64,000 bases of DNA. Origin: Acidobacteriaceae bacterium. Lineage in GTDB: Bacteria; Acidobacteriota; Terriglobia; Terriglobales; Acidobacteriaceae. The DNA lies in NCBI GenBank assembly GCA_030037635.1, contig JASHQH010000038.1, forward strand, positions 1 through 64,000, written 5' to 3'. Made by a program: the position numbers and the translations under genes. Shown here piece by piece: positions 1 through 8,525 of this stretch (the stretch's first letter is position 1; every line of letters begins with the position of its first letter). Under the pieces are notes generated by a model. It was not told the DNA's origin, made no database searches, and was given only the letters and a program-made list of their open reading frames with translations.

Positions 1-218
1 CCGAGCAGCGACTCGATTTCGCGCACGCCCACCGGCATCCAGCGGTGCGCGATCACCAGCATCTCGACCACCGAGACAAAATGGAAGAAGAAGGCCATGC
101 CGCCGAGATGGACGCAGGTCTTGCGCCAGGCGAGAGAGTTCGACAGCACTGCGGGAAAGACAGCGATAGCTCCACCCGCGTACAAAATGGCCGCAACTCG
201 TAGCCAAAGCAGGTACAT
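1..218 (-). CDS. N-terminal part of a CcsA/HemX-like cytochrome c assembly membrane protein (partial)
   Basis: Only the first 72 codons are present; the gene runs off the left edge. The protein opens with MYLLWLRVAAILYAGG, a hydrophobic helix, and a second helix contains AFFFHFVSVVEML followed by AHRWMPVG. Two N-terminal membrane helices with this HF...RW-P pattern resemble CcsA/HemX-type inner-membrane proteins that take part in haem delivery to c-type cytochromes. The ATG at 218 was chosen because translation opens directly with the helix; only a weak AAGG lies upstream. The family assignment rests on a short fragment and another polytopic membrane protein is possible. Confidence 0.5.
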   Translation of the reverse strand, partial: MYLLWLRVAAILYAGGAIAVFPAVLSNSLAWRKTCVHLGGMAFFFHFVSVVEMLVIAHRWMPVGVREIESLL

Positions 219-306
219 GGCAGCCTTTACCTTAGAGCCGTAACCCCTCAGTATACTGTGACGTAAATCACCTTTAGCGTCGCGCGAATTCGGCGGCGTC
301 GGCCGG

Positions 307-340
307 TCAAAAGAGCCTGCCCAAGGGGGCCTTGCAGGCT
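307..340 (-). terminator. probable intrinsic terminator of the small gene at 464-655
   Basis: On the minus strand the arms AGCCTGC (340-334) and GCAGGCT (320-314) enclose an inner AAGG/CCTT pairing, and the hairpin is followed by CTTTTG. It lies about 120 bases downstream of the stop codon of the minus-strand gene ending at 464. The stem and T-run are seen directly; termination is inferred. Confidence 0.5.
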
Positions 341-463
341 GGGAAATGCGGTTTCGGCGATGAAAACAGGATCTGGAGTGAGCAGTCGAGGAGAGAGGCG
401 CGGAACGAGGGTGTGGGAGCCAGGTGCGCTTGAGAAGGAGTGGTTTGGGGGATGAGGGAGGTT

Positions 464-655
464 CTATGCGGCGTCGGAAACAGGCTGGTCGAGAGCTTTC
501 TGATGTTGAGCGCGAAGGAGTTCTGCCCGCTCTTTTTGCAGCTGAAGCAAGTAGTCCTGCGCCTCCTGCACCAGATCGCGGACCGTGCCATTGGGAACCT
601 TGCCGATGGCCGCCTCAATGACAAGCAGCTTCTGCAGAAGAACAGTGTGACTCAT
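464..655 (-). CDS. small alpha-helical protein of unknown function, 63 aa
   Basis: The reading frame gives a 63-residue protein starting MSHTVLLQKLLVIEAAIGKV. It contains heptad-like leucine spacing (VQEAQDYLLQLQKERAELL) that predicts a short coiled coil, and has no signal peptide or membrane segment. The ATG at 655 is preferred to an upstream start at 709 because a GGGAGG lies upstream and the extra 18 residues are low in hydrophobic content, but both starts are possible. A terminator-like hairpin follows it. I do not recognise the family. It stands alone between the membrane gene at the left edge and mutS, on the opposite strand to mutS. Confidence 0.5.
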   Translation of the reverse strand: MSHTVLLQKLLVIEAAIGKVPNGTVRDLVQEAQDYLLQLQKERAELLRAQHQKALDQPVSDAA

Positions 656-974
656 GATGGGCCCTGACCCCCTGATTTCCTCCCGAGATTTTCCTAGTCT
701 GCCGTGCATTCTGACCTTCGAATGTGATGCGAGTCACTGCGGTTTGGTTGACCGGAAAAATCGATTGGCTAAAGGATTTCTGCATCCGCGCTGGGCCGAT
801 CCCGCCGGCCAGAGATGAGATTTCCACAGGGTATTGCTTCTCAGGAGAAGTCTGCCGGCCAATCGCCACGACTTTCGACACAATGCGCTGCCATCGGTTT
901 GAATTCAGGACGCCGCAACCAGGTGCTCGCTCTGCTACCTTTTCCTCTTGATGGCGCGATAGTCTTAGACCAGT

Positions 975-3932
975 GTGACCCCGGACGAAACTCAACACGG
1001 CTCTCCGCGCTCCTCGCTTTTGGAGAAGGGTGCTGGGATTGAAGCGGCAGCGCCAGCGGTCGCTTCGAATGGCCAGCCTGAGCCGGAGTTTGAGCTGACC
1101 TCACTGGCTGAGGCCAAGCGGGCGGAAAGAGCTGCGAACGACCTGACCCCTTTTATGCGCCAGTGGACGGCGGCGAAGAAGCAGAATCCCGACGCGTTGC
1201 TGTTTTTCCGGATGGGCGATTTTTACGAGCTTTTTTACGACGATGCGGCCGTGGCCAGCCGCGAGTTGCAGCTCACGCTGACCGCGCGCGACCGGGAACG
1301 CAGCATTCCCATGTGCGGGGTGCCCTACCACGCCGTCGAGCAGTATCTGACGCGGCTGCTGCGCAAGGGCTATCGCATCGCGCTCTGCGACCAGATGGAG
1401 GATCCCAAGCTCGCCAAGAAAATTGTCCGCCGCGAAGTGACGAGGGTGCTGACGCCGGGGACGGCGCTCGATGCCGGCATTGGGCAGGAGCAGAACAATT
1501 TTCTGGCAGCGCTGTACGAGGTTGGGGCGGAGCGGCGAAGCGAGACGGGTGGGCCGGGCGAAGATCACTCCCACGCCAGCGGCAAGAACGAAGACGCGGC
1601 GAGGATGGGGCACCCGCGTCCCTCAGGGGCTAAAGCCCCCAGTTCTTCGGGACCGGATTTGGCCCGACTAAAGCCGGGCCCTTTCAAAGCGACGAACTTG
1701 TCTGCCCATCGCGAATCAGTTTGCGCGCTGGCGCTGCTCGACCTGTCGACGGGCGAGTTTCGCACTGCGGAGTTTCGCGGAGAGAATGCACTGGCCGCAG
1801 CCATGGACGAGCTGCTGCTGGCTGCACCCAGCGAGGTGCTGTTGCCGGCGAGCCTGGAGATTCCGGCGCCGCTGGAGCGAATTCCGGCGCGCACGCGCGT
1901 TGAGGATTGGGTGTGGACGCGCGACTTTGCGGTTCCGCTGGTGGAGCGGCAGCTGAACGTGCGCTCTCTGGAAGGATTTGGGCTGAACGGCCACGAGCCG
2001 GCAGCCATTGCGGCCGGTGCCGTGCTGCACTACGTGCGCACGACGCAGAAAAATGACGCGCTGCATGTCGACAGCGTCAAATTCGAGGAGCACTCAACGG
2101 CCCTGGAACTGGACCAGGTGACGGTGCGCAATCTGGAGCTGGTTGAGCCGCTCTTCAGCGGCCAGGATGACCGCGCCACGCTGTTCCGCACGCTGGACGC
2201 GTGCCTGACGCCCATGGGAAAACGGCTGCTGCGCGCGACGATTCTGCGGCCGCTCAAGAACGCGCCCGAGATCGAGACGCGCTATGAGGCGGTGGGCGAG
2301 GCGCACGGCGATCTGATGAAGCGCGAGGAAGTGCGCCGCGCATTTGGCGGAATTCTCGACCTGGAGCGATTGCTGGCGCGCATTTCACTCGATTCGGCCG
2401 GCCCGCGGGATGTGCGCGCGCTGGCCAGCAGCCTGGCGCGCCTGCCTGGCTTGAAGACTGCGTTGGGCGTGATGGCTGCGCCGCGATGGCGCGCGGTGGT
2501 TGCGCATCTCGACCCGCTCGACGACCTGACCGCGCGTATTGCCCGCACCCTTGTGGCCGAGCCGCCACTGACGCTCGTCGATGGAGGCGCGATTGCGGCA
2601 GGGGTTGATGGCGAACTTGACGAATTGCGCTCGGTTTCGACCTCGGGGCGGCAGGCCATTGCAGCCATCGAAGACCGCGAGCGGCAGCGCACGGGAATTG
2701 GATCGCTGAAAGTGCGCTATAACTCGGTTTTCGGCTACTACATTGAAATCACCAAGGCCAATCTTGCGCTGGCGCCGGCCGACTACGAGCGCAAACAGAC
2801 CCTGGTGAACGCCGAGCGCTTCACCACGCCGGAGCTGAAGGAGTACGAACGCAAAATTCTCACCGCGCACGACCGATGCATCGAGATAGAGAAGCGGATT
2901 TTTGGGGAGCTGCGCAAATTCGTGCTTGAGAGCGCGGGCCGCATTCGCCGCAGCTCCGCGGCAGTTGCTGAAGCCGACCTGCTGGCCGCGTTTGCACATT
3001 TGGCGGCGGCGCGCCGCTACGCGCGCCCGCAATTGAGCGAAGAGGCGGTGCTTGAGGCCGTGGCCGCGCGCCATCCCGTGATCGAACAGTGGATGGAGGA
3101 GACGCGTGAAGGGCGCTTCATTCCCAACGATATTTACTTGAATGCCGGCGATGAAGGCCCAAGCCTCCTTCTCGTCACCGGGCCAAACATGGGCGGGAAG
3201 AGCACGTATCTGCGCCAGGCGGCGCTGCTGGTGCTGATGGCGCAGTTGGGCAGCTTTGTGCCCGCCGCGAGCATGCGCTTCGGCCTCGTCGACCGGATTT
3301 ACACGCGCATTGGCGCCAGCGATAATGTAGCCCGCGGCCGCTCCACGTTCATGGTGGAGATGACGGAGACGGCAACCATTCTGAACACGGCCACGAGACG
3401 CTCGCTGATCCTGCTCGACGAGATGGGCCGCGGAACAGCGACGTTTGACGGCCTGAGCCTGGCCTGGGCGACGGTGGAATATCTGCATGCCGAAGTGGGT
3501 GCGCGCACGCTTTTTGCCACGCACTATCACGAGCTGACCATGCTGGCCGAGAAGTTGCCGCGGGTGCGCAATCTGCGCGTGGGTGTAAAGGAAGCGGGAG
3601 GGGGCATCGTTTTTCTGCACAGCATTGAACCGGGCGCGGCCAGCAAAAGTTACGGCATTGAAGTGGCGCGGCTGGCCGGCCTGCCGCTTGCGGTGATCGA
3701 GCGCGCGCGGCACATCCTGCGGCAGCATGAAAAGCAGGAGCGCCAAAGCGTGCAAGTGGAAACGGCGCCCGACCCGATGCAGTTGACGATCTTTACGCCG
3801 CTCTCGCAGCGCATTGTGGATCGCCTTGAGGCAACGGACGTGAACTCGCTCACGCCGCTGCAGGCACTGAATCTTCTGGAAGAGCTGCAACAGGAGCTGA
3901 AAGAGACAGGGACTAAGGGACTGAGGGACTGA
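975..3932 (+). CDS. mutS: DNA mismatch repair protein MutS with an in-frame repeat insertion
   Basis: MutS recognises mismatches and couples this to ATP-driven recruitment of MutL. The mismatch-reading motif GDFYELFYDD is at residues 81-90 (Phe83, Glu85). The ATPase domain has Walker A GPNMGGKSTYLR near residue 735 and Walker B LILLDEMGRGTATFDG near 812. The start is GTG at 975, giving 985 residues, longer than the usual 850-880: there is an N-terminal extension of about 55 residues, and about 65 extra residues (roughly 183-248) between NNFLAALYE and VCALALLDLSTGEFR, that is between domains I and II. That insert is encoded by repeat families B and C (nucleotides about 1521-1721). The last residues (ETGTKGLRD) and the stop codon come from a family G array. 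nagZ follows after 8 bases. Confidence 0.96.
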   Translation: MTPDETQHGSPRSSLLEKGAGIEAAAPAVASNGQPEPEFELTSLAEAKRAERAANDLTPFMRQWTAAKKQNPDALLFFRMGDFYELFYDDAAVASRELQLTLTARDRERSIPMCGVPYHAVEQYLTRLLRKGYRIALCDQMEDPKLAKKIVRREVTRVLTPGTALDAGIGQEQNNFLAALYEVGAERRSETGGPGEDHSHASGKNEDAARMGHPRPSGAKAPSSSGPDLARLKPGPFKATNLSAHRESVCALALLDLSTGEFRTAEFRGENALAAAMDELLLAAPSEVLLPASLEIPAPLERIPARTRVEDWVWTRDFAVPLVERQLNVRSLEGFGLNGHEPAAIAAGAVLHYVRTTQKNDALHVDSVKFEEHSTALELDQVTVRNLELVEPLFSGQDDRATLFRTLDACLTPMGKRLLRATILRPLKNAPEIETRYEAVGEAHGDLMKREEVRRAFGGILDLERLLARISLDSAGPRDVRALASSLARLPGLKTALGVMAAPRWRAVVAHLDPLDDLTARIARTLVAEPPLTLVDGGAIAAGVDGELDELRSVSTSGRQAIAAIEDRERQRTGIGSLKVRYNSVFGYYIEITKANLALAPADYERKQTLVNAERFTTPELKEYERKILTAHDRCIEIEKRIFGELRKFVLESAGRIRRSSAAVAEADLLAAFAHLAAARRYARPQLSEEAVLEAVAARHPVIEQWMEETREGRFIPNDIYLNAGDEGPSLLLVTGPNMGGKSTYLRQAALLVLMAQLGSFVPAASMRFGLVDRIYTRIGASDNVARGRSTFMVEMTETATILNTATRRSLILLDEMGRGTATFDGLSLAWATVEYLHAEVGARTLFATHYHELTMLAEKLPRVRNLRVGVKEAGGGIVFLHSIEPGAASKSYGIEVARLAGLPLAVIERARHILRQHEKQERQSVQVETAPDPMQLTIFTPLSQRIVDRLEATDVNSLTPLQALNLLEELQQELKETGTKGLRD
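1581..1690 (+). repeat. families B and C palindromic repeats inside mutS
   Basis: Family B (1581-1616) ends in GAGGATGGGGCACCC, as also found in anmK and at 18.5 kb. Family C (1622-1690) has the hairpin GGGGCTAAAGCCCC, then a second arm GACTAAAGCCGGGCCC and TTTCAAAG. The same order recurs near 17.04-17.1 kb outside any gene. Here the pair is read through in frame and encodes a hydrophilic Ser/Pro/Lys-rich loop. Confidence 0.85.
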
Positions 3933-3935
3933 GGA
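3905..3935 (+). repeat. family G G-tract array at the mutS stop codon
   Basis: GGGACTAA, GGGACTGA and GGGACTGA units follow each other directly, with the mutS TGA lying inside the last unit. The array ends just before the GGAGA ribosome-binding site of nagZ. G-tracts lie on the coding strand. Confidence 0.8.
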
Positions 3936-3940
3936 GAAGA

Positions 3941-5083
3941 ATGACGACAGTACGCCAGGCGGTGGGAAGTTTGCTCGTAGTGGGGCTAACGGGCAAGGAG
4001 CTTTCGGATATGGAACGCGCCTGGCTGAAGCTGATGCGGCCCGCGGGGATCATTCTCTACAAGCGCAACATCACCGACGTGGCCCAGACGCGCGCCATGA
4101 TTGGCGAGGCCACCGGTTTCTGCCTGCCGCATTGCACCAGCTTTGTCGACGTCGAAGGCGGAACGGTGAACCGGCTGCGCGACGCGCTCGCGCCCATTCC
4201 GTCGGCGCAGGCCGCGGCGCAAGCGGCGCTGAAGAGTGGCGATATCTCGCTGGCGCGGCAGCACGGGAAGCTGATTGCGCGAGCCATCAGGGCCTTCGGA
4301 TTCAACACCTCGCTGGCGCCGATGATCGATCTCGCGCTGCCCGATTCGGTGGAAGTGCTGGGCACGCGCTGCCCTGCCCCCGACGCGGACGGCGTGATCG
4401 CCTACGCGCGTGGGTTCCTGGCCGGACTGCGCGCGCAGGGCGGGGCCGGCTGCATCAAGCACTTCCCTGGCCTGGGCGGCGGCACGCGCGATTCGCACCT
4501 TGAGACGCCCGCCATCCGGCGCTCGTGGCAAAAGCTGTGGCAGGACGATCTGGAGCCGTACCGCGCTCTGCGCGATGTGGCGCCCATGGTGATGGTGAAC
4601 CACGCGGCCTATCCCGAGACCGCCGACAAGAAGCGCCCGGCGAGCGTATCGAAATTCTGGATTCAGGATGTGCTGCGCAGGCGCATCGGCTATCGCGGCA
4701 TCATTCTGTCAGACGATCTGGAGATGGGCGGCGTGGTGAAGTTCATGCCCATTGAAGAAGCGGGAATCGCGGCGGTGCGCGTGGGATCTGACCTGGTGGA
4801 GATCTGCCACCATCCGGAGCCGATTCTGCGCGTGTACGAAGCGCTGGTGAGCGAGGGCGAGCGGTCGGCCGCTTTCCGCAAAATCCTCTTTGAACGGGCG
4901 CGCGTCTCAGAGCGAAAACGAAGGAAGGTTTTTCCGGCGAAGATGCCGCCGGCGCTGAGTGCAGGCCAGTTTGAGAAGTTGCGCGAGGAGGTGCTGCGCT
5001 TCGGCGAGATGATCGAGAAGGTCATTCCCGCCGCGTCGATCGCGGGCCCGGTGCGGCCGCCTACGTCGGTGGAAACGGCATGA
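3941..5083 (+). CDS. nagZ: beta-N-acetylhexosaminidase, glycoside hydrolase family 3 (NagZ-type)
   Basis: NagZ removes N-acetylglucosamine from GlcNAc-anhydroMurNAc(-peptide) released by cell-wall turnover. The 380-residue protein has FVDVEGGTVNRLRD near residue 67, a diagnostic loop KHFPGLGGGTRDSHLETP near 171-188 that keeps the Asp-His pair used as acid/base in NagZ, and SDDLEMGG near 256 carrying the nucleophile Asp. There is no signal peptide, so it acts in the cytoplasm, as NagZ does. The ATG at 3941 has GGAGA 6 bases upstream. Its stop overlaps the start of anmK (ATGA), whose product acts on the anhydro sugar NagZ releases. This context strongly supports a recycling role rather than polysaccharide degradation. 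Confidence 0.9.
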   Translation: MTTVRQAVGSLLVVGLTGKELSDMERAWLKLMRPAGIILYKRNITDVAQTRAMIGEATGFCLPHCTSFVDVEGGTVNRLRDALAPIPSAQAAAQAALKSGDISLARQHGKLIARAIRAFGFNTSLAPMIDLALPDSVEVLGTRCPAPDADGVIAYARGFLAGLRAQGGAGCIKHFPGLGGGTRDSHLETPAIRRSWQKLWQDDLEPYRALRDVAPMVMVNHAAYPETADKKRPASVSKFWIQDVLRRRIGYRGIILSDDLEMGGVVKFMPIEEAGIAAVRVGSDLVEICHHPEPILRVYEALVSEGERSAAFRKILFERARVSERKRRKVFPAKMPPALSAGQFEKLREEVLRFGEMIEKVIPAASIAGPVRPPTSVETA

Positions 5084-6357
5084 CGAAATCTTCGACCATG
5101 ACCGTGGCGGGCGTGATGAGCGGGACGTCGGCCGACGGGATTGACGTGGCGGTGGTGCGGATTGTCGATCCCGCGCTAGCGGCAAAAACAAAAACGCCGC
5201 CAGGATGGGGCACGGGCGACCGGCGGTTTCCCACCCTTTCGCAAAAGGAGCGAAAGGATGGGGCAACGTCGAGCGGTGCGTGCCGGCCGAAACTCACGTT
5301 GCTGGCGCATGAGCACTTTGCGTATCCCGCCCCGCTGCGGCGGGCAGTGCTGGCGGCGATGAATGCCGACGCGATTGCGACGGCGGAGCTGGCGCGCTTG
5401 AACTGGCGGTTGGGAGTTGCCTACGCGGAGGCGGTTGGCGCCACGCTGGCGCGGAACAAGGTCAAGCTCGATCTGGTCGGGTGCCACGGGCAGACGCTGT
5501 ATCATCAGCCGCGCGCCGAGGCTTACGCGGGAAAAAAGTTTGCGTGCACGTGGCAGGCCGGTGAGGCGCAAGCCATCGCTGCGGCGATGGGCGTGCCGGT
5601 CGTCTCGAATTTTCGCCCCGCCGATATGCTTGCCGGAGGCCAGGGAGCGCCGCTGGTTCCGCTCCTGGACTACGTTCTGTTTGCCGACGAGAAGCGCGGC
5701 CGCGTTCTGCAGAATATCGGCGGCATTGCCAACCTGACGGCCATCCCGGCGGGCGCGGCGCCACGAGCGGTGCTCGCATTTGATACCGGTCCGGGAAACA
5801 TGGTGATGGACTGGCTGGCACAGGAACTCTTTGGCCAGCCGTTCGATCGCGGGGGCGCGCAAGCGGCGCGAGGAACGGTGATTGAGCCGGTGCTCAAAGC
5901 AGCGCTGCGGCATCCGTACTTCAAGTTGCGCCCGCCCAAGACAGCCGGGCGCGAGCAGTTCGGGCGGGCTTACGCGGCTGATTTCCTGGACAAGTGCCGA
6001 GCAAAATCGCCGAATCCCAACGACGCGCTGGCGACGGCCACTGCGCTGACCGCGGAGACCATCGCGCAGAGCTACGCGCGTTTTGTTGCGCCGCAGATGA
6101 AAGATAAGCCGGTCGACTTTATCGTTTCGGGCGGGGGCGCGCGGAATCGGACGCTGATGAAGATGCTGGCGGCGCGGCTGGAGCCGATGGGGTGCACGGT
6201 GCGCGACAGCAATGAATTCGGCATGCCGGCCGAGGCCAAGGAGGCGGCCGCATTCGCGCTGCTTGCCTGGCACACGTGGCATCGTCTGCCGGGCAGTGTG
6301 CCGCCGGCGACGGGAGCGAAACGCGCGGTCATCCTGGGACAGGTGACGTATGCGTAG
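5080..6357 (+). CDS. anmK: anhydro-N-acetylmuramic acid kinase AnmK with an in-frame repeat insertion
   Basis: AnmK opens and phosphorylates anhydro-MurNAc to MurNAc-6-phosphate. The motifs GVMSGTSADGIDVAVV (residues 11-26), GCHGQTLYHQP (near 134) and FDTGPGNMVMDWL (near 234) are those of the family. At 425 residues the protein is longer than usual (about 370): residues 31-70, between VVRIVD and LTLLAHEHF, are extra and are encoded by family B (5181-5213) and family A (5227-5267) repeats. The family fold resumes normally on both sides. The start overlaps the nagZ stop by four bases and the stop overlaps the next start, so the three genes are translationally coupled. Confidence 0.92.
   Translation: MTKSSTMTVAGVMSGTSADGIDVAVVRIVDPALAAKTKTPPGWGTGDRRFPTLSQKERKDGATSSGACRPKLTLLAHEHFAYPAPLRRAVLAAMNADAIATAELARLNWRLGVAYAEAVGATLARNKVKLDLVGCHGQTLYHQPRAEAYAGKKFACTWQAGEAQAIAAAMGVPVVSNFRPADMLAGGQGAPLVPLLDYVLFADEKRGRVLQNIGGIANLTAIPAGAAPRAVLAFDTGPGNMVMDWLAQELFGQPFDRGGAQAARGTVIEPVLKAALRHPYFKLRPPKTAGREQFGRAYAADFLDKCRAKSPNPNDALATATALTAETIAQSYARFVAPQMKDKPVDFIVSGGGARNRTLMKMLAARLEPMGCTVRDSNEFGMPAEAKEAAAFALLAWHTWHRLPGSVPPATGAKRAVILGQVTYA
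5181..5267 (+). repeat. families B and A repeats inside anmK
   Basis: The B copy contains GCCGCCAGGATGGGGCAC. The A copy begins TTTCCCACCCTTTCGC and ends GCGAAAGGATGGGGCAAC, which pair as a stem. The same A element occurs at 10918, 16977 and 17120, outside genes. Here it is in frame. Confidence 0.85.
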
Positions 6358-8002
6358 GCACAGGTTCGCGGTTTCCCACCCTTTGGCAAGATTGCAAGCA
6401 GCAGATCCTTCGACTTCGCTCAGGACCAAAGGATGGGGCAACAGCGTCAGGAATGCGGGGCTGAAGCGCCCTTCGGCCGGCGCGGTGATGCTTGCGGCAA
6501 TGCTATTGCTTGCGGGCTGCCGCGGGGCGCAGCGCGATCCGCACACGGTGGTTTTCCTAATCGAGACCAGCCCGACCAGCCTCGATCCGCGCGTGGGAAC
6601 CGATTTTGCTTCAGAACACATCGACGAGTTGCTCTTCGACGGCCTAGTCGAAAAAGACGCTCAGTTCCACTTCAAGCCTGCGCTGGCCTTGTCGTGGGAG
6701 CAGCCCGATCCGCGCACGCTGGTGTTCCACCTGCGCAGCGGCGTGCGCTTCAGCGATGGCCGGCGGATGACGGCGAGCGACGTGGTGTGGAGCGTGGAGT
6801 CAATGGGCATTGGGGGGCGCGCTGCCGCAGTGATCTCGCCCAAGGCTGCGTCCTATGCGTCGGTGGAGAAGGTTGAGGCGCCCGACCCGCAAACCGTCGT
6901 CTTTCATCTCAGGCAGCCGGACAATTTTCTGCTCACCAATCTCTCGACGGGCGCGCTGGGGGTGATTCCCGAGGGCAGCGGGCGCGACTTCTGGCGTCAT
7001 CCCCTCGGCACCGGGCCGTTCCGCTTCGTCAGCCAGCGCATCGACCAGGACGTGGTGATCGAGCGCAACCGACTGAGCTGGTCGGTGGTGCCGAAGATCG
7101 AGCGGGTGCGCTTTATGGTGGTGCCCGATGCCATCACCCAATCGCTGGAGCTGGAACGAGGCTCGGCCGACGTCGAAGTGAATTCCCTGCCCGAGGATGC
7201 GGTGCCGGTGCTGGCGAAGCGGCCCGATTTGCAGGTGATTGACGCGCCGGGAACGGTGATCCAGTATCTTTCGTTCAACACGCGCGACCCGATTCTGCAA
7301 AACGTGCTGGTGCGGCGGGCGATTGCCTGCGCCATCAACCGCGATTTGATCATTCAAACGCTCTATCACGGCCACGCGCGGATCTCAGTGAGCCTGTTGC
7401 CGCCCAATCATTGGGCGTGGACCGGCGATGTCGATCGCTACGACTATGATCCCGCGCGTGCCGAGCGTCTGCTCGACGAGGCCGGCTACCGGCGCGGGGC
7501 AGACGGCGTCCGCCTGCATCTGACCATCAAGTCGAGCACCGATGAGCGCGCGCGCCTGCTGGCCGCGGTCGTGCAGCAGCAATTGGCGCGCGTGGGCATT
7601 GCGCTCAACCTGCGCAGCTACGAATTCGCTACGTTTTATTCCGACGTGGTGCGCGGCGCCTTTCAGATGTATTCGCTTTACTGGATCGGGGGCAACGAAC
7701 AGCCTGACATCTTCAGCTATGTGTTCTCGACGGCGCGCATTCCCCCGCGCGGCGCCAATCGCGGCCGCTATTCCAACCCGCAATTCGATGCCCTGCTGGA
7801 CGATGCTGCCGAAAGCACCGACATGAATCGCCGCCACGCCGATTATGTTGAGGCGCAGCAGATTCTGGCGCGCGATCTGCCTGCATTCAATCTCTGGTAT
7901 CTGGATACGCTGGTGGTGCACAACCGGCGACTGACTAACGTGGCGCCGTCGCCTTCGGGGAGTTATACGTTTCTGGAGACGGCGGAGCTGAGGGGCGAGT
8001 GA
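6350..8002 (+). CDS. peptide ABC transporter substrate-binding lipoprotein (SBP_bac_5 family)
   Basis: The protein has the layout of oligopeptide-binding proteins: LDPRVGTDFASEHIDELLFDGL near the start of the mature chain, then YDPARAERLLDEAGY and a C-terminal NPQFDALLDDAAES region. A lipobox lies at MLLLAGC, so the mature protein should be lipid-anchored outside the inner membrane. Next to nagZ and anmK it may bind murein peptides, as MppA does, but this is inferred from position only; no permease or ATPase gene is beside it. ATG 6350 overlaps the anmK stop and gives 550 residues, with about 45 residues before the signal helix that come largely from a family A repeat. A shorter start near 6485 (GTG/ATG) would remove the repeat but leave almost no positive charge ahead of the signal helix. 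Confidence 0.85.
   Translation: MRRHRFAVSHPLARLQAADPSTSLRTKGWGNSVRNAGLKRPSAGAVMLAAMLLLAGCRGAQRDPHTVVFLIETSPTSLDPRVGTDFASEHIDELLFDGLVEKDAQFHFKPALALSWEQPDPRTLVFHLRSGVRFSDGRRMTASDVVWSVESMGIGGRAAAVISPKAASYASVEKVEAPDPQTVVFHLRQPDNFLLTNLSTGALGVIPEGSGRDFWRHPLGTGPFRFVSQRIDQDVVIERNRLSWSVVPKIERVRFMVVPDAITQSLELERGSADVEVNSLPEDAVPVLAKRPDLQVIDAPGTVIQYLSFNTRDPILQNVLVRRAIACAINRDLIIQTLYHGHARISVSLLPPNHWAWTGDVDRYDYDPARAERLLDEAGYRRGADGVRLHLTIKSSTDERARLLAAVVQQQLARVGIALNLRSYEFATFYSDVVRGAFQMYSLYWIGGNEQPDIFSYVFSTARIPPRGANRGRYSNPQFDALLDDAAESTDMNRRHADYVEAQQILARDLPAFNLWYLDTLVVHNRRLTNVAPSPSGSYTFLETAELRGE
6371..6442 (+). repeat. family A repeat with a second repeat nested in its loop, at the 5' end of the lipoprotein gene
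   Basis: The outer parts GTTTCCCACCCTTTGG and CCAAAGGATGGGGCAAC pair as a stem. The loop contains GATCCTTCGACTTCGCTC, a separate short motif absent from the other A copies. The element spans the coding start region of the peptide-binding lipoprotein. Confidence 0.7.
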
Positions 8003-8525
8003 GGCGGCGGCTTTATGATGGTGTCGGAGATAATAATTAAATGGTTAACAGGTGATTTTAGGTATAAGTTGGTTAACAGGTAAGTGGTTGATTTGATTAG
8101 ATTGGCATTTTTGGCGGGCCGATTTTGCACCGCCGTTGGTGCAGATTTGAAAAAAAGCAAATCATTTGGGGGCGCGTGGCCAGCTCCGCCAAAATTTTTC
8201 ATTTTGGTGGCTGCCAGCCTCCGCCGAATTTCGCCCGGGCGCGATTTTGGCAAAGGACCGGACCGAGCGGCACACAGCTCCCTGGGACGCGCCTGCAGTG
8301 AACTAGAACCATTGTGCGCCAAAGGGGCGAAATGATCTGCAAATCGGGAAGCGAAAATTTGCGTTCCATAAATGAAATGCATTCAGGCGATTGCGCTGGA
8401 ATGTGACCGCGGGCGCCGGGCGTGAATCCTTGCCTCTGCTACCATGTGGGTGATTGAGGCCCCGGCTACGGTGGGTTTGCGGAATCGCCGGTGAAGGGCC
8501 TCGGACCATCTCAAAGGAGACATGT
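8003..8525. other. intergenic region upstream of the aldolase gene
   Basis: This stretch of about 520 bases carries no convincing gene. It holds two copies of GGTTAACAGGT (near 8043 and 8072), is locally A+T rich compared with its surroundings (8025-8110), and has the sequence TTGAAAAAAAGCAAATC near 8145. It presumably contains the aldolase promoter, but I could not place -35 and -10 boxes confidently. Confidence 0.5.

Noticed and set aside
2385..3890. 501-residue open frame on the minus strand across mutS
   Set aside because: It is antisense to a well-conserved gene in a high G+C region, where long antisense frames are expected. Its translation is His/Arg/Gln-rich without family motifs.
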